From the NCBI GenBank assembly GCA_964436955.1, contig CAYTFC010000019.1, forward strand, positions 1 to 39,598: DNA of 39,598 nucleotides, in the 5' to 3' direction. Positions 25,124 to 32,623 of this stretch are shown here, piece after piece. Positions within the stretch are counted from its first letter, which is position 1, and each line of letters starts with the position of its first letter. A program made the position numbers and the translations under genes. The stretch comes from CAMFKD01 sp964436955 (GTDB taxonomy: Bacteria > Chlamydiota > Chlamydiia > Chlamydiales > JAJFMA01). The notes under the pieces are model-generated. The model saw only the letters and a list, made by a program, of their open reading frames with translations, made no database searches and was not told the origin of the DNA.

Positions 25124-25642
25124 ATGGACATGGAAGGACTAGAAGAGTTTATGATCCCGAAGGATGCCTTCGAAAAGCTCAATGATCCAGAACTCATGAA
25201 GCAGTATGTCGAAGAAGGAAAGACCTTTCAGGAAATCCTCAGTTTTTCTGCTGAGACAATGGATAAATTCTATCATGTAGCACACGCCATGTTCTCACAC
25301 CATCGCTTGAAAGAAGCGTCAGATGCTTTTTTGTTTTTGACCACCTTAAACCCGTTTATCCCGGAATATTGGCTAGGCCTGGGCATGTGCGAGCAGCTAA
25401 ATGAGGAGTACAAGCAGGCGATTGTTGCGTATTCGATGGTGATTATTGGGGATCGCTATCATGCCACAGCGCACTATCATATGGCCGCCTGTCACAATGC
25501 CCTGGATGATATCAATGCAGCTTTACGCGCGCTTGAAAAGTCGGTGGCTGCGGCTGGCGATGACCCAGAATTCACTGAAGTTAAAGCCAATGCCGTGCGT
25601 GCGCACAACCGTCTTACCCTTAAAAAAAGCACTCAGTCTTAA
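25124..25642 (+). CDS. Type III secretion chaperone, SycD/LcrH family (TPR)
   Basis: 172 residues, typical for class II chaperones of type III translocators. The N-terminal helix has TFQEILSFSAETMDKFYHVA, followed by three TPR repeats (about 55-88, 89-122, 123-156) with the family pattern AHAMFSHHRLKEASDAFLFL, YWLGLGMCEQLNEEYKQAI and ATAHYHMAACHNALDDINAA. Such chaperones hold hydrophobic translocator proteins in the cytoplasm before secretion; chlamydiae have several. No translocator gene is next to it here, only the small 90-residue gene upstream. Confidence 0.88.
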   Translation: MDMEGLEEFMIPKDAFEKLNDPELMKQYVEEGKTFQEILSFSAETMDKFYHVAHAMFSHHRLKEASDAFLFLTTLNPFIPEYWLGLGMCEQLNEEYKQAIVAYSMVIIGDRYHATAHYHMAACHNALDDINAALRALEKSVAAAGDDPEFTEVKANAVRAHNRLTLKKSTQS

Positions 25643-25748
25643 GTCTAAAGGTGGCTTTGAAGCTATTTTCTTTTTACCAATAAAAAAATACTACTTACCA
25701 ACGTACAGTGGCTAAACAAAGGGTCCATGGAGTTCCGCAATAAATGTA

Positions 25749-26153
25749 TTACGGAACTAACGTGAAGGTGGTTAGTTGTTTGGTGGCTTCCTTGTCAAAG
25801 GTAAAAGTCGCAGAACATTCACAGGAGGCGTTTTGACGGCCAATTAAGCAATCAGAGAACCCTACCGACGAATTTTCAAAATCGCGCAGGGCTTGCCAAA
25901 CGACATTGTCCTGTTCGATTTGAATTTGTTTTGTTTGCAATAAAGCAGATAGGACAGATATTAATTCGGGCTTACTAAGTTTATAGCATCTTTCCAACAC
26001 CCAATAGATTTCAGATAAAGCTATCTGACAAATTCGAAGCGCTTTACCTTGTTTGATCCAAGACTCAATACATCGATTGGCTCTTTTGGATTGCTCGGGA
26101 TGATCTTGAACAATGTAACGAATCACTACATTCGTATCTAATCCGACTATCAT
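25749..26153 (-). CDS. vapC: PIN-domain toxin (VapC-type ribonuclease)
   Basis: 134 residues. The acidic metal-binding residues of a PIN domain are present: Asp6 (GLDTNVVIRY), Glu48 (LSEIYWVL), Asp101 (FSDCLIG) and Asp120 (TFDKEA). VapC toxins are Mg-dependent RNases that often cleave tRNA or rRNA. The ATG overlaps the end of the antitoxin gene by four bases, the usual antitoxin-first arrangement. The active site looks intact. Confidence 0.92.
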   Translation of the reverse strand: MIVGLDTNVVIRYIVQDHPEQSKRANRCIESWIKQGKALRICQIALSEIYWVLERCYKLSKPELISVLSALLQTKQIQIEQDNVVWQALRDFENSSVGFSDCLIGRQNASCECSATFTFDKEATKQLTTFTLVP

Positions 26154-26398
26154 TTATTAAACTCTAAAGAAGCACCCTCTGCAATTGCGCTTTTCATCTC
26201 TTTTAGAGAGGGGGGGTTTTGCCTTTTTGTCTTGACCATGCCTTTGAGATCAGTAACATCGCGTGTCACAAGATGGACGATGATTGTATCATCATCTTCA
26301 ATTTGAAATTCTAATTGAGATCCCGCGACAATTTTAGCTTTGGCGCGAATTGCCTGCGGAATGGTTACTTGACCTTTACAGGTCACCGTGGCTTTCAT
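26150..26398 (-). CDS. vapB: AbrB/SpoVT-type antitoxin (VapB)
   Basis: 82 residues. The N-terminal swapped-hairpin DNA-binding domain reads ATVTCKGQVTIPQAIRAKAK, and the C-terminal part (about 45-82) would wrap the toxin. It precedes and overlaps vapC. Upstream is a strong promoter with a nine-base inverted repeat across the -10, fitting autoregulation by the VapBC complex. Confidence 0.92.
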   Translation of the reverse strand: MKATVTCKGQVTIPQAIRAKAKIVAGSQLEFQIEDDDTIIVHLVTRDVTDLKGMVKTKRQNPPSLKEMKSAIAEGASLEFNK

Positions 26399-26405
26399 AG
26401 CTATT

Positions 26406-26462
26406 CCTTACAATTTCTATTCATTCTTACTTTATTGTAAGGATCTTCTTTATTCCTGTCAA
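26406..26462 (-). promoter_or_regulatory. vapBC promoter with operator-like inverted repeat
   Basis: On the minus strand a perfect -35 TTGACA (26457-26462) is followed after 17 bases by -10 TACAAT (26434-26439). The nonamer CCTTACAAT and its complement ATTGTAAGG (26406-26414 and 26434-26442) frame the start region and overlap the -10, a good candidate for the VapB-binding site. Confidence 0.75.
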
Positions 26463-26516
26463 TACAGCGCACCCGATGCTTTTTCATTCTTTTCCGTGCC
26501 GATTGTTACGATTATG

Positions 26517-26545
26517 TTGAATTAAATTAAAGGGCGCGCTATCCT
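26517..26545 (+). promoter_or_regulatory. Promoter of tRNA-Val
   Basis: TTGAAT (26517-26522), a 17-base spacer, then TATCCT (26540-26545), 16 bases before the first base of the tRNA. The spacing is ideal though the -10 is imperfect. The downstream thrS-like and infC genes may be read from here too. Confidence 0.55.
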
Positions 26546-26561
26546 CATTGCTTTCGCAAAC

Positions 26562-26635
26562 GGGATATTAGCTCAGTTGGTTAGAGCGCCACGTTGACAT
26601 CGTGGAGGTCAGCTGTTCGAGTCAGCTATATCCCA
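26562..26635 (+). tRNA. tRNA-Val(GAC)
   Basis: Cloverleaf: acceptor GGGATAT/ATATCCC, D-arm GCTC...GAGC, anticodon stem CCACG/CGTGG with loop TTGACAT (anticodon GAC, reading GUC/GUU), and T-arm AGCTG TTCGAGT CAGCT. Discriminator base A; CCA is not encoded. The apparent GTG start at 26602 for the next gene lies inside this tRNA and is therefore not real. Confidence 0.96.
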
Positions 26636-26655
26636 ACTTCCTATACAGGAGTGAT

Positions 26656-28374
26656 GTGAAATCTTCGCGAGAACCGCTTGACCCCCGACAATTACCCGCT
26701 ATTCGAGCCACTGCAGCAGTGGCTTTGTCTATATCGCTACAGCAAATGTTTCCCAAAGCAATCATCATTGGCGCGCGCCGTACCGACGTCGGCTTTATTT
26801 GCGAATGCATTTTTGATCCACTCGTTGATGACTCCATTCTGCCTGTTGTAGAACGTCAGATGACCTCTCTGTTGCAACAAGAACTGGATATCGTTAGCAG
26901 CGAAATGCTCTTTAGCAATATGCAAGCGTACTATAACCACCACAAGCAAAGCGTACGTGCAGCCTTACTCGAAAATGATAGCGAGCTCGTAGAAATTGCC
27001 CGCATAGGCGATTATATAGAGCCTTGCCAGGCACCCTATGCTCCTTTAAATGCGGTGCGAGCCTTCAAGCTATTAGACCTGGACGTATCCGATTTAGAAC
27101 TCGCTGATGGTAACGTCTACCCCGTGACAACGATCTCTGGAACCGCTTTTGGATCACGACAAGACCTTAAACAGTTCTTAAAGATCTCTGAAAAAGCTGC
27201 TGAGGTCGATCACCGTCGCCTTGGTAGAGAGCTTGGTCTCTATGACATACAGCCTGATTTAGGAGCCCATCTGTGGCAACCGAAGGGTAACACCATCCGT
27301 GATGTTCTTATTTCTTGGTGGCAACAGCAAGTGAGCCAGCAGGGATTTACCCAAGTGCGGACTCCAATTAGTGTGGATGCCAATTGGCTACAGTCGGTCT
27401 GTAAAATAGAGATTGATCACGATGCAGTTACAACAATTCCCCCCTATCGTGCGCCACTGCATGCATTGCTATATGCGACACACCTGCGATCCTACCGCGA
27501 GCTACCCATTCAGTATGCGGAATGCAGCCCTGTTTCCAGACCGCTCAGACGTTGCGACTTATGGGGAGTTTTTTCCCAGCCTGACTTCATCTCCGACGAA
27601 TCTTCCGTCTTTTGTCGCTCGGATCAAGTAAAAGATATCCTGACTTCTGGCTTGCAATTCATCAATAAAACCGTTACCCTTTATGGTTTTAGGTCTCAGA
27701 TGTACCTGTTGGGCCGTGGCATTCCGTTTGCTGGAACGATAAAGCAATGGGATAAAGCCCTTGAATGGCTTCAACAAGCATGTGAGACGGCAGGGATTAC
27801 TCATGCGACGTTGCCAAATGGCACGTGTTTTGAGGGGCCCCGCCTAGAGGTTAGGATTCTCGACGCCTTAGGACGCGAGTGGTCCGGCCCATCGATTGGA
27901 TTTGATTTTGGTTTGCCCGAACGCCTAGGATTGTGTTATCAAACCAGCAATGATACGATGGACACTCCTTTACTTATTAAGTCCTCAACCTTTGCCTCCG
28001 TCGAACGTTTCGTCGGACTGCTAGTTGAGCACTACGGTGGTCAGTTGCCTTTGTGGCTAGCCCCAGAGCAGGTGCGAATCCTGCCCGTACAAGATGATGA
28101 TCGAGCCTTTGCTGCTGAACTGCAAAGAAAATGTTCCGCCGTAGGTCTTAGAGCCTACGTAGATGATCGACATGAAAGGCTTGGCGCAAAAGTATTCGCG
28201 GCTGAAACCGCAAAGGTCCCGCAAATTGTTATTGTGGGTGCCCAAGAACGAAAACTTGGAGCAGTCACTTTACGAGGCCCTGGACAACATCGCGATGGCG
28301 CTCGAGTCACCGTCGACGAGCTTATAACAATTACGCTCTCCCTTGTGGAGAAGCAAGAGAAACCGCTAGCATAG
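26656..28374 (+). CDS. Threonyl-tRNA synthetase-like protein lacking zinc and editing residues
   Basis: 572 residues from GTG 26656, preceded by AGGAG; the longer frame begins inside the tRNA. It aligns by eye with ThrRS from the editing (N2) domain on, but the N-terminal TGS domain is missing. Compared with E. coli ThrRS as I remember it, the zinc ligands Cys334, His385 and His511 align with Ala266, Ser317 and Lys442. The editing HxxxH aligns with Ala18/Val22, and CxxxH keeps Cys124 but has Tyr128. The stretch corresponding to HWDNYKDAM is deleted. Motif 2 Arg (SRPLRR), motif 3 Arg (ASVERF) and the anticodon-binding domain (PLWLAPEQVRILPV onward) remain. So ATP binding may survive while threonine selection should not. 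It stands directly before infC, where thrS is found in many bacteria. A true thrS is expected elsewhere. Confidence 0.8.
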   Translation: MKSSREPLDPRQLPAIRATAAVALSISLQQMFPKAIIIGARRTDVGFICECIFDPLVDDSILPVVERQMTSLLQQELDIVSSEMLFSNMQAYYNHHKQSVRAALLENDSELVEIARIGDYIEPCQAPYAPLNAVRAFKLLDLDVSDLELADGNVYPVTTISGTAFGSRQDLKQFLKISEKAAEVDHRRLGRELGLYDIQPDLGAHLWQPKGNTIRDVLISWWQQQVSQQGFTQVRTPISVDANWLQSVCKIEIDHDAVTTIPPYRAPLHALLYATHLRSYRELPIQYAECSPVSRPLRRCDLWGVFSQPDFISDESSVFCRSDQVKDILTSGLQFINKTVTLYGFRSQMYLLGRGIPFAGTIKQWDKALEWLQQACETAGITHATLPNGTCFEGPRLEVRILDALGREWSGPSIGFDFGLPERLGLCYQTSNDTMDTPLLIKSSTFASVERFVGLLVEHYGGQLPLWLAPEQVRILPVQDDDRAFAAELQRKCSAVGLRAYVDDRHERLGAKVFAAETAKVPQIVIVGAQERKLGAVTLRGPGQHRDGARVTVDELITITLSLVEKQEKPLA

Positions 28375-28382
28375 GTACTGGA

Positions 28383-28979
28383 TTGAGAGTCAATAGACAA
28401 ATACGCGTTCCAAAAGTACGTGTCATCAATTCCGCAGGAGAACAGGTCGGAGTCATCTCCATCGAAGAGGCTTTGCACCTCGCCGAACAAGAGGGCCTTG
28501 ATCTTGTCGAAATCGTTCCTAACTCTAACCCGCCTGTTTGTAAGGTTATCGATTACGGTAAGTTTCGATACGACCAAACTAAACGCGAGAAAGAGAGCAA
28601 AAAAGCTCAACATCAGGTTAGAGTTAAAGAGGTCAAACTCAAACCTAACATTGACATCCATGACCTCGAAACAAAGACTCGTCATGCACGCGACTTCCTC
28701 TCAAAGGGGAATAAGGTTAAGGTGACGTGCATGTTCCGCGGACGCGAACGCTTACACCCAGAGTACGGCGAACGTGTAATGGCCAAACTTCAAGAAGATG
28801 TTTCGGACATTTCAGTTGTGGAATCGCCGGTAAGCCTACTCGGTCGCATTATGATTATGGTGCTTGCCCCAGGCAAAACGACTAAAAAGAAAGTTGAAAA
28901 GCCAACGCCTTCGGCTGCGCCTTCAGCTTCAGCTAATGTAACACCAGCTTCGACCAGCGAAGCGCCTGAGCAACCTTAG
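28383..28979 (+). CDS. infC: Translation initiation factor IF-3
   Basis: 198 residues. The N-domain reads NRQIRVPKVRVINSAGEQVG and the linker and C-domain contain KAQHQVRVKEVKLKPNIDIH and KVKVTCMFRGRE, very close to Chlamydia IF-3 as I recall it. A low-complexity tail (about 175-198, rich in Ala, Ser, Pro and Thr) is extra. The start appears to be TTG at 28383 with AGG upstream; a rare start codon is usual for infC because IF-3 represses its own non-AUG initiation. IF-3 binds the 30S subunit and checks initiator tRNA and start codon. It lies eight bases after the thrS-like gene. Confidence 0.96.
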   Translation: MRVNRQIRVPKVRVINSAGEQVGVISIEEALHLAEQEGLDLVEIVPNSNPPVCKVIDYGKFRYDQTKREKESKKAQHQVRVKEVKLKPNIDIHDLETKTRHARDFLSKGNKVKVTCMFRGRERLHPEYGERVMAKLQEDVSDISVVESPVSLLGRIMIMVLAPGKTTKKKVEKPTPSAAPSASANVTPASTSEAPEQP

Positions 28980-28992
28980 GATAAAGGGACCA

Positions 28993-29085
28993 AAGAGACC
29001 AAAAAGACCAAAGGGACATAGGAAAGGAAACTATCCATTTTGTCCCTTTTCGTCCCTTAAGTCGCTTTGGTCCTTTTGGTCTCTT
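28993..29085 (+). promoter_or_regulatory. Long hairpin after infC
   Basis: Arms of 21 bases (28993-29013 and 29065-29085, one mismatch), built from GACCAAA-type repeats, enclose a second possible stem (AAAGGGACA with TGTCCCTTT at 29041-29049) that overlaps the left arm. The two pairings are mutually exclusive. It lies in the 351-base gap between infC and rpmI and may be a processing, termination or autoregulation site. There is no T-run of terminator type directly after it. The rest of the gap (29086-29330) shows no gene. Confidence 0.6.
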
Positions 29086-29330
29086 CGATTTGAAATAAAC
29101 GCTTCATCTATTTTGTCTTTTCTATCCTTTCTTTTCATTGCAATCAATTCCTTAAAATGGCATCCTTTGGACAAGCTCCCATTCGGAAAGCCTATAACAT
29201 TTTGTTTCCAGCGGATAGCTAGGCATTCGCAGAAACGCCTTTTCTCTAGGCGGGCCCCACTGGAAGAAAGAATACAGGATCGCGAAGATCGGAAGCGTGA
29301 CTAAGAGAGAATTAGACAGGAGATCAAACT

Positions 29331-29525
29331 GTGCCTAAGATGAAAACCCGAAAGGCTGTGGCTGCTAAATTTAAAGTCACTGCAACAGGCAAGTTATTGC
29401 GTCGTCAACCGGGTAAACGTCACTTAAACACCAATAAAAGTCCTAAGCGCAAAAGACAACTCAGTCGTCCTGCTTTAGTAGCAGACGGTCAATTGAAGAT
29501 GTTTAAGCTGCTCATGGGGGTTTAA
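29331..29525 (+). CDS. rpmI: 50S ribosomal protein L35
   Basis: 64 residues, the family norm. It starts with GTG at 29331, eight bases after AGGAGAT. The sequence PKMKTRKAVAAKFKVTATGK and the basic KRHLNTNKSPKRKRQLSRP are characteristic of L35. It lies between infC and rplT in the conserved order. Confidence 0.96.
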   Translation: MPKMKTRKAVAAKFKVTATGKLLRRQPGKRHLNTNKSPKRKRQLSRPALVADGQLKMFKLLMGV

Positions 29526-29663
29526 GAGACCGAACACAAAAAGGCTGGGGGCCTCGTGATACTGCTGTGAAGTGGTTTTGCCCCCGGTGAGAGGCGGACA
29601 TAGGATTGGCGGAGTAGCACAAAAGCCCGCGTCAGTCCGAGAGAACATTACTGGAGAATCATC
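29526..29663 (+). promoter_or_regulatory. Structured rpmI-rplT intergenic RNA (possible L20 control site)
   Basis: 138 bases without a gene that can fold strongly: CTGGGGGC (about 29545) pairs with GCCCCCGG (about 29579), and CGGAC (about 29597) pairs with GTCCG (about 29635) around an inner GCGG/CCGC stem. In other bacteria L20 represses its own operon by binding a folded leader, but there that leader lies upstream of infC or rpmI. A role as an L20 site is inference. Confidence 0.35.
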
Positions 29664-30020
29664 ATGACTAGAGCAACAAACTCGGTCGCGAGACATCGTC
29701 GAAAGAAAAGGCTAATGAAGCTCGCTAAGGGCTTTGTCGGAGATCGAAAGAATCATATTCGTCTGACTAAAGATGCGGTCATGAAAGCGTTAGCTTTCAA
29801 CTATGAGCATCGTAAGCAGAATAAGCGCAATTTCCGTCAACTGTGGATCACCCGCATTGGCGTTGCGTCAAAGATCAATGGCATTTCTTATAGCAAGTTT
29901 ATGTATGGTCTAAAAAAAGCAGGGTGTATACTGGATCGTAAGATACTGGCCGATATGGCAGTTCGCGATCCTAGCAGTTTCGCAGCTGTCGTTGGCAGTG
30001 CCAAGGCTGCGTTGGTATAG
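29664..30020 (+). CDS. rplT: 50S ribosomal protein L20
   Basis: 118 residues, full length. Typical L20 signature: the basic N-terminus (TRATNSVARHRRKKRLMKLA) then KGFVGDRKNHIRLTKDAVMKAL, the central FRQLWITRIGVASKINGISY and the C-terminal LDRKILADMAVRDP. L20 is essential for early 50S assembly. It reads much like the Chlamydia protein. ATG follows CTGGAGAATC. Confidence 0.97.
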   Translation: MTRATNSVARHRRKKRLMKLAKGFVGDRKNHIRLTKDAVMKALAFNYEHRKQNKRNFRQLWITRIGVASKINGISYSKFMYGLKKAGCILDRKILADMAVRDPSSFAAVVGSAKAALV

Positions 30021-30060
30021 GACCTTGTTTTCGGGATCAATCGAGACTGTAACGATTTAG

Positions 30061-30096
30061 CAGAACCTTAGGCTCTAAGCCTAGGTTCTGTTTTTT
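30061..30096 (+). terminator. Terminator/attenuator between rplT and pheS
   Basis: CAGAACCTTAGGCT, loop CTA, AGCCTAGGTTCTG (one mismatch), then TTTTTT: a textbook intrinsic terminator. It ends only 13 bases before the pheS start, leaving almost no room for a separate promoter, so pheS must depend on read-through or on a promoter inside or before the hairpin, as in attenuation. Confidence 0.85.
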
Positions 30097-30109
30097 ATTG
30101 TGAGGGAGC

Positions 30110-31135
30110 ATGTTGCAAGAGAATATCATCACCATCCAAAAGAGCTGCCTTAATGACCTTGAGGGAGCGTCTACGACAGCTGCCGTCGAAGCTGTTAAGG
30201 TAAAGTACTTGGGGCGAAAAGGCCCTGTGCAAGCACTTATGAAGGAGCTTAAGGACGTCCCTAACGAGCAGAGGCCGCAAGTAGGCAAGGATATTAACGA
30301 CCTACGAGATAGCCTGGAATCAGCCTTTGAAAGGGCTTTGCAGCGACTACGCGCCGGTGAAATGCAATCGCAGCTAGCCTCCGAGTTCATTGATATTAGC
30401 CTTCCGGGTCGACGTGGTTATCAAGGCCGTAAGCACATAGTCAATATAGTCATGGATGAGCTCTTAGACGTCATGGTTGGCATGGGTTTCTCCATTCAAG
30501 ATGGACCTGAAATCGAATCCGACTACTATAATTTCGAAGCCTTAAATTTTGCGCCGGATCACCCGGCACGCGACATGCAGGACACTTTCTATGTGGCTCC
30601 TGAAATGCTTTTGCGCACACATACCAGCAATATACAAGTGCGCGTGATGGAGGGACACAAACCCCCCCTCCGCTTTGTAGCGCCGGGACGTTGTTATCGC
30701 AATGAAACGATCTCCTCACGTCATCACGTCTTCTTTCATCAAATTGAAGGCGTCTACATTGATAAGGGAGTGTCGTTAGCAAACTTGATGTATACCATCG
30801 AGGAGTTTTTGCGCGGAGTTTTTGGACCAGAAGCGATTGCGCGCTTTCGTCCTAGCTATTTTCCATTCGTTGAGCCTGGCCTAGAAGTAGATATGCGCTG
30901 TGTTTTGTGTGATGGCAAGGGATGTTCGATGTGCAAGCATACCGGATGGCTAGAGGTAATGGGCGCGGGAATGATTCATCCTGAAGTTCTTCGCAATGGT
31001 GGGATTGATCCCGAGGAGTACTCGGGTTTTGCCTGGGGATTAGGAGTAGAGCGCATGGCAAACCTCAAGTATCACATCAATGACATTCGTCTTTACTACG
31101 AAAATGATTTACGTTTTCTCCAACAATTTGGATAA
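30110..31135 (+). CDS. pheS: Phenylalanyl-tRNA synthetase alpha subunit
   Basis: 341 residues, normal length. An N-terminal coiled coil (about 1-95) binds tRNA; the class II catalytic core has motif 1 near GRKHIVNIVMDELLDVMVGM, motif 2 GRCYRNETISSRHHVFFHQI and motif 3 FAWGLGVERMANLKY. DGKGCSMCKHTGWLEVMGAG is the usual core stretch. It forms the (alpha-beta)2 enzyme with PheT; pheT does not follow here, so the beta subunit must be encoded elsewhere, as in Chlamydia. Expression is probably governed by the terminator just upstream. Confidence 0.96.
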   Translation: MLQENIITIQKSCLNDLEGASTTAAVEAVKVKYLGRKGPVQALMKELKDVPNEQRPQVGKDINDLRDSLESAFERALQRLRAGEMQSQLASEFIDISLPGRRGYQGRKHIVNIVMDELLDVMVGMGFSIQDGPEIESDYYNFEALNFAPDHPARDMQDTFYVAPEMLLRTHTSNIQVRVMEGHKPPLRFVAPGRCYRNETISSRHHVFFHQIEGVYIDKGVSLANLMYTIEEFLRGVFGPEAIARFRPSYFPFVEPGLEVDMRCVLCDGKGCSMCKHTGWLEVMGAGMIHPEVLRNGGIDPEEYSGFAWGLGVERMANLKYHINDIRLYYENDLRFLQQFG

Positions 31136-31171
31136 TATCGCAAGTTTTTTTGGTCGTTCATTGGAGAATAT

Positions 31172-32623
31172 ATGACACTTCAACAAGCGTTGCCTATTGG
31201 TGCGCCTAAAGCAAAACCTAGTGGCACACACTGGCGTTCACTGTTGATCGTTTTGGCTATTGGGGCATTGCTCTGGTGGATGCCAGGGCCGGCTGAAGTG
31301 GCCCCTGATGCGAAGCATCTCTTGGCCATTTTTGTGGCAACCATTGTGGGTATTATACTAAAGCCATTACCGATGGGGGCTGTAGCACTGATAGGCTTAG
31401 GTGTGACAGCGATCACACAAACCTTGCCTGTGAGCGAAGTTTTTTCAGGGTTTGCTAATCCCCAGATTTGGCTGATTGTATTGGCCTGCTTTATAGCGAG
31501 AGCCTTTATAAAAACCGGGTTAGCCGCTCGAATTTCCTATCTCTTTTTGAATCTGTTTGGGCGTAGTCCCATCGGTTTGGCATATGGATTTATTGCCAGT
31601 GACCTGATGATGGCGCCCGTTATTCCTAGCTCCACAGCGCGTGCGGGCGGAGTTTTAATACCCATTTTACGCTCACTTTCGGAAACGTTAGGTAGCAGGG
31701 CAGACGATGGAACGGCGCAGCGAATTGGCTCCTTTCTGGTTCTTAGCGTCTTTCAGGGCACCATAATCACGAGCACAATGTTTGTGACAGCCATGGCCCC
31801 GAATCCGATTATTGCCAGACTAGCTGCCGATGCAGGAGTGGAAATATCCTGGATGTTATGGGCTAAAGCAGCCATCGTTCCCGGTCTGATCAGTCTTTTG
31901 ATTATTCCTATTGTTACCTCTTGGCTATGTCCTCCAACACTGAAAGATGTCTCTAGCGCAGCGCAGCAAGCACGCACGCACTTAGCTGAAATGGGCAAAG
32001 TGACGCGTTCAGAATGGATGATGGCTTTTTGTTTTGTGATGTTGCTGGTTTTATGGGTATTTGGGAAGGAGCTTGGGGTTGATCCCACCGTTGCCGCAGT
32101 GATGGGAGTGGGCCTGCTGTTGGTAACTGACGTATTATCATGGCGAGACGTCCTTGGGGAGGAGGTCGCTTGGGACACTCTCATATGGTTCGCCGTATTG
32201 GTGATGATGGCAGGCAACCTTAACGCCCTTGGATTTATCGGATGGTTTAGCGACCAGATCGTGTTGGTGGTAGAAGGTTATCACTGGCTCTATGCTCTAG
32301 GATTATTAGGATTGGTTTATTATTATAGCCACTACCTGTTTGCAAGCATCACTGCACACGTCACGTCCATGTATGCGACTTTTATGGCAGTCTGTGTGGC
32401 CGTCGGTGGACCTCCATTGCTTGTCGCCATTACGCTGGCCTTTTTGAGTGGATTGATGGGAGGCTTAACGCATTATAGCTCAGGCCAAGCACCCGTCATG
32501 TTTGCTTACCGCTACGTTGATCTAAAGCAGTGGTGGTTTGTGGGTTTTGTATTGAGTATCTGTTATCTCGCCATCTGGATGGGAATAGGGAGTTTGTGGT
32601 GGTTTTGGCTAGGAATATGGTAG
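31172..32623 (+). CDS. DASS-family dicarboxylate/2-oxoglutarate:malate transporter
   Basis: 483 residues with about twelve membrane helices. Characteristic stretches are HLLAIFVATIVGIILKPLPM, PVSEVFSGFANPQIWLIVLA, the helix-hairpin DLMMAPVIPSSTARAGGVL carrying the SNT-like motif, and SGLMGGLTHYSSGQAPVMFA near the C-terminus. Relatives in plants' plastids and in chlamydiae exchange 2-oxoglutarate, malate or other dicarboxylates, letting an intracellular bacterium feed its TCA cycle from the host. GGAG precedes the ATG. The 3' end overlaps the next gene by seven bases. Confidence 0.93.
   Translation: MTLQQALPIGAPKAKPSGTHWRSLLIVLAIGALLWWMPGPAEVAPDAKHLLAIFVATIVGIILKPLPMGAVALIGLGVTAITQTLPVSEVFSGFANPQIWLIVLACFIARAFIKTGLAARISYLFLNLFGRSPIGLAYGFIASDLMMAPVIPSSTARAGGVLIPILRSLSETLGSRADDGTAQRIGSFLVLSVFQGTIITSTMFVTAMAPNPIIARLAADAGVEISWMLWAKAAIVPGLISLLIIPIVTSWLCPPTLKDVSSAAQQARTHLAEMGKVTRSEWMMAFCFVMLLVLWVFGKELGVDPTVAAVMGVGLLLVTDVLSWRDVLGEEVAWDTLIWFAVLVMMAGNLNALGFIGWFSDQIVLVVEGYHWLYALGLLGLVYYYSHYLFASITAHVTSMYATFMAVCVAVGGPPLLVAITLAFLSGLMGGLTHYSSGQAPVMFAYRYVDLKQWWFVGFVLSICYLAIWMGIGSLWWFWLGIW

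Noticed and set aside
26602..26655. Upstream GTG start for the ThrRS-like gene
   Set aside because: It lies inside tRNA-Val; GTG 26656 has AGGAG upstream and keeps the aligned region intact.
29113..29304. 63-residue frame between infC and rpmI
   Set aside because: No ribosome-binding site or recognisable domain; it lies in the leader region of rpmI.
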